The notes beneath the pieces are model-generated. The model worked only from the letters and a program-made list of their open reading frames with translations. It did no database searches and was not told where the DNA came from. This document shows, piece after piece, positions 11,001-20,000 of a stretch of 22,194 bases of DNA (positions are counted from its first letter, which is position 1; each line of letters starts with the position of its first letter). Location: NCBI GenBank assembly GCA_008931825.1, contig QXVZ01003498.1, positions 1 through 22,194 of the forward strand, given 5' to 3'. The DNA is from Phallusia fumigata (lineage: Eukaryota; Chordata; Ascidiacea; Phlebobranchia; Ascidiidae). A program made the translations under genes and the position numbers.

Positions 11001-14000
11001 ACACAAGGCATTGTATGAAGGTTTCCACTTAGCCTTTCTCACTGCACTTAATCGTATATCACAGCCCAAAGTTGAAAAGTTGATTGAAAAGTTTATTGTT
11101 GGAAAGTCGCAATACAAGTAATTTACTTGATATATATATTTACAAAAACAGTTGATGCTTGCAAACCAATTTATACCTGAAACATCAGCTGTGAGCAACA
11201 AATTATTCAAATTTATTTAAAACTATTTTCAAACTTGCACAACTAAAAAAACAGTGATCATTTTGGAAAATACTCCACCGTTTCAAACAATTTTACATGT
11301 ATTGAACAACAAGTTTACTGTCACAATCTGTTTGATAAATACTGCTATACTTAAACGTTAAAGCCCTTTGGTAACAAACTTTGATTGTACAATGATTTTG
11401 ACTTCTAAATTGGTCTCTGTATTTGAAAAGTAATATGTGCACTGCTGTAGTATTATCTTCGGCTACAGATTTAATTGGTAGTAGCACATCAATGTTTAGA
11501 AAACATTTTAAGCAAATGTTGATAATAAAAGCTCCTTTCCCAGGTCACTTCAGAATAAAATGTGTCCCAAGCCAAGTTACCCATCTGCTTGTGTGGGAAA
11601 CTTTCACCTCAAGCTAGGACCATACAATCCTGCTGATGATCCACATTACATTATCACACCATCAGTCAGCAAGAATCTGCAATGTTTGGCAAGGTTGGAT
11701 TTTTATCAGAATTGATCAGTTTATTGCTAACGATATGCTACAATTTCATGTAAACTTTTCCAGACCTGTTTCCTACGGAAAATTTCCCATCCTTGTGCAA
11801 GGTGAAACATCCACTGGTAAAACAAGCCTTATCAAATATCTTGGTGTTTTGACTGGAAATAAAGTTGTCAGGATAAATAATCATGAACACACTGACCTTC
11901 AAGAATATATTGGTAGCTATGGAAGCAATGCGGATGGTAAGGTCTTTTCCTAATTGGGATCTTATTTTTTCCTTATTGGGATTCTCAGTCTCAATTTAAA
12001 CTATAGTGAATTTCTGTCAATGACCAGTTAAATCAAAAACAAACATTTTATTACCTTTGTTTTTTGGATCCAGGAAAACTGGTGTTTCAAGATGGTCCAC
12101 TGGTCACAGCCATGAGAAAGGGTTATTGGGTTATTTTGGATGAACTGAACCTTGCTCCAACCGACATTCTTGAGGCACTTAACCGTGTCTTGGATGATAA
12201 TCGTGAAATCTTTATTATAGAGACACAAGAAGTTGTCAAAGCACACCCAAGGTAAAGCTTTGGTTTCTTAGGTGCACAGATTTACTGAGTCAATCCACTA
12301 CAGGTCTGTCTGTAGTTTTATTTAAGCAAAAACCATCTCAAGATTTTTAAACCAATTGAAATTTTAAAAAAATGTTCAGACTGAAACTAAAACAACGCTC
12401 ATCAGAAATGATCAACCTAAATTGCATTGTATCAATACAACTGACCTTAACGACATAAAAATAGAATGGTATGTTATTTCAAGATCCAAAAGATTTTATT
12501 GGTGCAAAACCTAAATAGAAGATTAGGTTTTTGGTATGCTTTGCAGACTCCATATCCTGGACTGCTACCTATGATTTTTAGTGTAAATCCTAATGCTAAT
12601 TTTTGGCAGATTTCAACTGTTCGCCACTCAAAACCCACCAGGTTTGTATGGTGGTCGCAAGATACTTTCAAGAGCATTCCGGAATANGTGTCACAGTAAC
12701 AACTTTTTTAGCTTTCCCCTGCACTGCGCAACAGAATGACGGAAATCTGGTGTGATGTGGTTCATGATGAGGAAGACCTCACCAAAATTGTTCAACACAA
12801 TTTGATAATTACCCCATGCAATGTAAGTTGCACCAAAAGTGACTAGAACTTTAAATACCTGGTCATTTGCATGCAAAAAGGCCAGAGTAAAAAGGAAGCT
12901 GAGACAGGCAAGTTAATTAAGCGCAGATTTTTGTTACTTATTTCAGAATGAAGAAGTTGGTCTAGACTATTCCAAGGTGTTTGCAAAACTTATTGTGGAT
13001 TTTGTTAGCTGGTTTAAGACAACTTCATTTGGAAAAAGGTTTCTTAAAATTTTAGTTATCTTTTTTAGCAATATTTACTTTTTTTACTCCTTTGTCAATC
13101 AGATTTGTGATTTCTGTACGTGATCTTTTGACCTGGTCAAAGTTCATGAGCTTATCATGTGACAAAATGGATGTTGCAAGCTCATTTATTCATGCTGCAT
13201 GTTTGGTGTATGTGGATGGATTGGGATCAGGTGGGAGTTGTGTTCTTTATTTTTCTCTTATTTATACACATAAATTTGCTGTTTTGTCAAACACGTTTGA
13301 TTTTTATTTTATGTTCTTGGATAAGGCCAAACAAAAAACAACATACTTTTTTCTAAGTTATCTACTTCAGCTAAATTTAAAAATACGTACATGTAGTTTA
13401 TCCAAGAACTGAAAAGCGAACACAAATTACCATTTGAATTGACTTGATAACATTTAACATTTATTAAATTGACTAATTTGCCATTTTTTACTATTTATAA
13501 GTAAAAACATTTACAGTGTGTATGTGAATTTAGGGGTAATTTGTAAGGGTGCCAGTTTCTAGTTTTTGTTAAGTTTCTTGGTAAAATTATGGATATCTTT
13601 AGTATGCCCAAGTAACAAGTTTTACCATTTCCAGCTTTTTGTGTCCTTTTAGGTTTGTCAGGTGGATTTGCTTCTCGCAGTAAAGAGGCTCACTTGGAAT
13701 GTTTGAAATTCTTAATGAAACAGTTGAATGAATGTGGTCAACTGGAAGCATTATCTTCCACAAGTCTTGACTGGCTGCAGTGTGAAATTAATGGGTCCGT
13801 GGGTCAGCCATTTCAGGCCTATTCAACTGATTGCTTTTTTGGAATTGGACCCTTTTCCATTAAAAAAGGTATAATTTTATTTATCCAGTTTTTTAGTGCA
13901 AACTGTCTACAATAAGCCTTAGTTTTTTTTAATAAACTTTATTACAATGGCGAGATTAAAAGGTGTCAAGTATGAAGCTACAAAACTGTTATGATAAAAA

Positions 14001-17000
14001 TTTACAGAATGTTGTCACATAATCTAAAATTGTGAAGTCTGTGGCCTTTTTTTATAACATATATGCTGATCTCTCACTGGTTAGTTGTTGATAATATATC
14101 CTTTTTTATTTCCAGGTACATGTGTGGTGCCTGACAACCTTCAATTTACCTTTGATGCTCACACAACTTCCCACAATGCTTTGAGAGTAATGAGGGCTCT
14201 TCAGCTTGCAAGACCAATGTTACTTGAAGGTTCGCCAGGTGGAGGGAAAACTAGCCTTGTGGCAGCTATAGCAAAATCTTCAGGGAACCATCTTGTCAGA
14301 ATCAACCTTTCAGAACAAACGGTGGGCAAACTTCTTCTTCAAGACAAAAGATCTTTTTTGCCTTGCTGTGAATACTTACACCAGCATGTCCTACTTTTTT
14401 GTAACTAAGTTTGATATTGGAGGCTTCTTCCAAACATGAAAATATGCTTTAAGTCAATAATTGCTTTCTTATGTTTTACACATGTGCACATGTTGCCAGC
14501 CACTAACTAAACATGCTTATTTAATGCTGACCATCGTATTTAAATAATTTTAAATTTATAGTTTGAATTGAGTAAAAACTCTGGTATTGTAGGATGCGTC
14601 TGACTTATTTGGTGAAGATCTTCCAGTGGAAAATGGATTGGGTGGTGAATTTTCATGGAGAGATGGACCTTTGCTAAGTGCACTAAAAGCTGGGCACTGG
14701 GTGGTGCTAGATGAGGTAAAACATGTGTAAAAAAGAATTTTAATTTGGGCACAGACTTGGTCATGGAAGCAAACTATTTTAAACATACAGACACAAAAAA
14801 CTTCAGGAAAAGTGTGTAATTCTTGGTTAAATTTCTTTTAATAGTATCCTGAAATGGTGCAATATGTTTGCTATCTTAACATGTTTAACTATACCACAGT
14901 GGACTGCTCGGAGACCTACTTTTAATTAACACAAAACTTATACACAATCATGCATGTAATCAAATGTTTGTATTAGTGATTGATGTCATGAGATATTACT
15001 GAAACAGTTACAATAAAGAATGCCACTTTTAACCGCGATATATTTTGGTGAGTTTTATTATCCCTCAAACATTTGTATTTTTTGTTTTTAGTTAAATCTT
15101 GCATCCCAATCTGTATTGGAAAGCTTAAATAGTGTTTTTGACCATCGTGGCGAAATATATGTTCCTGACTTGGACCAAACATTTACTGTTAATCATAATA
15201 AAACAAGGATATTTGCTTGTCAAAATCCTCTTCAGGAAGGTGGTGGAAGAAAGGGTCTTCCAAAAAGCTTTCTCAATCGATTTACCCAGGTACATAAGAT
15301 TGTATGAACCTTTTTTACTATATTAGACTTAGGATTTGTTTCATAACTTTTTATTGCTTTTAATTTCTGGGTGAAACAATAATTTTACTCACTAAGAGTT
15401 GTTTGAACCATTTAGCTTAAAGCTATGTTTCTGCAACCATGTTTTCATAATTTTGTATTAAAAGCCTGATTATGCAGTCTTTGTTATTTTTGATTAAAAA
15501 CAGACACATAAAAATCGTAACAAAACCACTTCAACATCAACTTAGAAACCAAGAAACAATAAATACAACAAAAATAAATACAAAACTATGAACATGGTTT
15601 GGTTAGAGGTTTCCATGGTTAAATTCAGTAGCCATAGAGGGGATAATATGAACTGTCAGTCATCTGTAAATAAGAGACATGTCACTGGATTTTGTCTTTT
15701 ATTAAAACTCTACATTTCAATTGAAAAGATCTTTTTTGGAATACATTTAAATGAAAGACTGGTTTTGCATCAATTCCAATTCAAATATCAGATAAAATGC
15801 TTATCTGTATTACAATAGTTTTCATTTTACATCTTATAACCTCACATAAACTTGCAGAATTACTTAAAGTTTATAAAACTTAAATAGTTGCATATAGTTA
15901 TCATTAGTTTCAGTTTTTACGCAGGGGTTATAAACAAAGTTATTTTTTTATTTTCTTAACATGATAAGGTACTCCAGGGTAGGTTCCATGTATGCACTTA
16001 CGTTTAGCATGTTTTCATAGTCATAGTACGCTTCATCACATGTAAATGTATCAAACAAGTTGATAATGTCATTCTCATTGTGTCGAATGCAATAATATGT
16101 AAAAAGGCTTAGTATGTTTGGTTTGATGTCCTGCAACATGATGCGTAAATTAGTTTATTTTAAATTGGACAACATTGGACAGTGTAAATTGACACATGTA
16201 GCAAAATAACACATGATTTTTATTTGATGTAGTGAAACAAAAATATCTAAATCTATTTTATTGATTGTTTCATTACATTAATTAAATATATACTTGCTAG
16301 AGAATGTGTATGGTGAATGACTCTGATGATGCATGAGTGCATTATCACTCTGATGATGACAACAGTGATTGTTGAAACATTTGCCATACAATGTATTTAC
16401 CATATACAAGTTCTCTGGCAGTGATATTTTTAATTAACCTACTCTACAAGTCAATATCTTGTTTCCTCAGTTTTATTACCATTCTTGGATCTGCTTTTTC
16501 CATGTTAGCAAAGTTTGTCAGCCATGCTTTTACATACAAGTATGATTGAAACTCTTCAGATGTTTCATTACATGGACATTTAAATGCATTGTATTTGAAG
16601 TCAATAAATGTCAAATTTTCCATGCCATCCAATAACCCATCCTGCAAAATTTTTTTGATAGTTATTTTCTCCTTACTTTGCATTGTGACAAAGGGACCGA
16701 AATATATTACCTGTATGTGTGATATGGTATTGCTATTTAGGTCTATCTGTTTAACTTTAGGCATCAGTTCATTTAAAGGAATAGTTCCCAACGTTTTCAA
16801 CTTGTTCTGGCCCATGTCAAGAATCTCGAGGTTTGGAAACGATATGTTGAAAAATTCATCCATGTCATTGTTTCTCAGTTTTAATGTGACTAGATGATCA
16901 AGGTTTTTAAATGCCTGAAAATCAGAAGGCAAAGTAGTATTTAATTAGAGAGCCATAAAATCAGAACATTAAGTACTATTTGCCCATTGGTAGTGTTATA

Positions 17001-20000
17001 ATTTTTTTAAGTTAAATACAGGGATTAGAAAAATGATACGATTTTAGGTTCAGTTTTTGTGCCAAACATTTGAGTTTTTATACTGACATAAAGCTTTTTT
17101 ATACACTTAGAACTTATACAGAGTTAACCTGCTGTCATTTACTCACATGAACTGAAATGTTTGCACTGTTCTCACTCAGGTCAAAAACTTTCAAATTTGT
17201 GAGATTGCTGAAAACTGGCTGGGGGCCAATTTCTATCAGGTTTCTATCCAGAATCAGAGTACTTAAGTTTTGGCAACAGTTGTTAAAGTTTGATGCAGTT
17301 ACATGTTCAATAAAATTGTTGCTTAGATTTAACGTTTGTAGAGCAGGAAAATTTGAGAGATCTGGTATCCAAGTGAAATTACAGTCGTTGAGATTGAGCA
17401 TAGTCAGCTGCATCATTGCTTTGTACAAATAGAATATTTGTTAGATTTCTAATGTTTGATATTCCTGAAAAGTTAAATGTCATGCATTGCTTACATCTAT
17501 TAAACTGAAGATCAACAAGTTGAAAGTTTTTAGAAAGGTCAAGGTGTCGAAGATTTTTAATTTTACCAAACACATTTGGAAAAAGATATATAATATCATT
17601 ATTGGACAAATCCAAAAATTGAAGTGATGGTAATGGCAAAGCTCCAACCACCCTTGTAATATGATTGCCTGGAACAAATGGCTTAATAAGATAACTTGTA
17701 AGTTTTCAATTCTGTTTAATTTGCTAAGTGGGTTTAGATTTGTAAACATCATCCAGGATTAGAAATGCTGCTTTTACTAATATGACCTTACCATAAAAAA
17801 TGTCATAGGATCAGAATTAAGTCAGTTGTTTTTTTAGTCAATTATTTTTCTTGCCTGCCAACGTTAATTTAAGTAGATTGTCAAGTCCAAGAAATGAAGA
17901 GGCATTGATTTGGGTCAATTTGTTGTTGTCAAGATACAAATGTTGCAGCAGGTTTTTGTTACCACTGCTGTAGAATGCCGACTCCTCTATTGTTGAAGTG
18001 CCCTGACCTGTTGAAAGTCCAATAGATTAATTTGTTGGAATTTAAATACTAAGGCAGTAGTAGTACCCTTAAGATTTAGTATTGTGATATGCTGCATATG
18101 TGAGAATGCATTCTTTTTTATGGTTCCGAGTTGATTTCCAAAAAGATTTATATTCTCTAAACTTGCTGGAATAACAGGAGAACTCTGAAGTCTGTTAAAA
18201 CTGATATCCAAGTACCTGGAGAAACCAAAACAGCAAATGTGGGTGATCGTAACATATTTGAATTAAAAAAGGAATAAATAGACCAAACCTTAAACTTTGT
18301 AGGTGCTGTAGATCAAGGTCTTTGCCATTCGTTATTCCAACCCGACTTAAGTGTAACTCAATCAATCTCGGCATGTTCTAAAGACATTAAATTTGCTTTC
18401 GCTTTAAAAATGCAATAGCTCAAAACAAGAGTTTTCCAAAATTTACCTGAAAACTAGATTGAACATCAGCAAGTTTGGTATTATTCAGATAAAACATTTT
18501 TAAATTTAAAAAAGAGAGTTTTGTAAGATTCTGGCTGTCAATTCTGTTTCCAGAAAAATCCAACACAGCCAAGTTTTTGCTGAAAAGAGCTTTTGTGGTT
18601 GAGTTGTATATTTGTAATGGTTCCTTCATGTAACATCTGTGTAACATTGTTTTTGCTTAATTAACCTTGACCCCTAATAGCATTAGCAAACTTTGTTTAA
18701 ACAATCACAATTACCTTCTTGCATTTAACTTTTCAAGTTTAGTTAGGTTTTTCCATAATTTTTCACTGCTAATATTGTCGTCCCACAGTGTATATGAAAT
18801 GTCAAGCACTGTCAAGTTGTTTAAATCATTAAAAGCACCATCTTCAATTTGACGTTTTCGTATTCCTGTCCCAATACCATCCGACATATCCAAATGGTGT
18901 AACATTGTTAGTCCATTGAAATATGAGCTAAAATGAGTACATACCTATAATTTTTTTGTGCTAACACAAATTTATACTATTTATAGATAATGTTTTTCCA
19001 ACCTTGTAATTCTTTTTATTCCAACTCCAGCAATTGAAAGTTTTTCCAGACTAGTTGGTAAAAATCTGGCAGACAACTCTTTTATTGCCGTGTTGTAAGA
19101 GATATCAAGGTCTTTGAGGTTAATCAGTAGGCCAAGGTTTGGGATAAATTGCAGTTGGTTGTGATCAAGAAACAAGGAATGCAGGTTTAGTAGTGTTGTA
19201 AAGCTATCCACGTTGATTGACCTCAACCTAAATTGTTTTTGAGACAAAGTTAGTAAACTGCATGAAAAATTTTCACCTTGTAACATTTTGCATAACCCCA
19301 AACGTTTGCAATGAGATATGAATTACACATTTCTAAAGCTTAGACAACATACCTGTTGTAAGATAAGTATAAGTACTTTATAAGTCGTGCTTGGTAGGTC
19401 TGGATTTCATGAAACTCATCTGTGATCTTTGACAGCAAATTGTGGCGTACATCAAATCGAATGTACTCACTTCTTCCGAAACGATCATTTTCATGNAAGT
19501 ATAAGTACTTTATAAGTCGTGCTTGGTAGGTCTGGATTTCATGAAACTCATCTGTGATCTTTGACAGCAAATTGTGGCGTACATCAAATCGAATGTACTC
19601 ACTTCTTCCGAAACGATCATTTTCATGTCTTTTTATATGTTTGTGATAGCCATTGTTTTGAGTTTGGCCATTCTTCAAGTAATAAATATTTTTTGATGTA
19701 CAGTCTATGTTTATGGCTGCTGTGGGCCCTGATTCTGTTCTTGTGCAGTTGCACTGTAAACTCGTAAAGAAGTTATCTTCTTCATGGTACAAGGGTGTTG
19801 CAAAACACGCATTTGAAAGAGAGGACAATAAAACCAACGTCCACCATCTTAACATGTTTATCCTTGAAAACAGTTTTATTTGCAAACTAGCTCCTTCTTT
19901 GACAGAGAGTAAAACTACTATGAGTCCAGAGTGTTGTGATTGTAATTTATGAATGACAGTTGTGGATCCTTTCTTCCTAATGTCCCCATTGTAAATCACT

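Noticed and set aside
13092..13412. 106-residue plus-strand frame with a hydrophobic tail
   Set aside because: It is an MDN1 exon (to 13230) read on into the intron; the hydrophobic part is AT-rich intron translation.
14480..14493. Perfect 14-base palindrome ACATGTGCACATGT in an MDN1 intron
   Set aside because: Isolated and short, with no partner motifs around it; could be chance in CA/TG-rich sequence.
15290..15947. Hidden TIR domain exons downstream of the LRR gene
   Set aside because: I read the minus strand for TIR motifs (DAFVSY-like, RDxxPG, FW) and saw none. It is AT-rich with many stops and fits a 3' UTR.
16348..16378. Hammerhead ribozyme (CTGATGA ... GAAA)
   Set aside because: The sequence between the two core motifs can pair only 4 bases and not directly next to the core, and I found no convincing stem III or cleavage triplet. 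It is kept only as a resemblance in the inverted-repeat finding.
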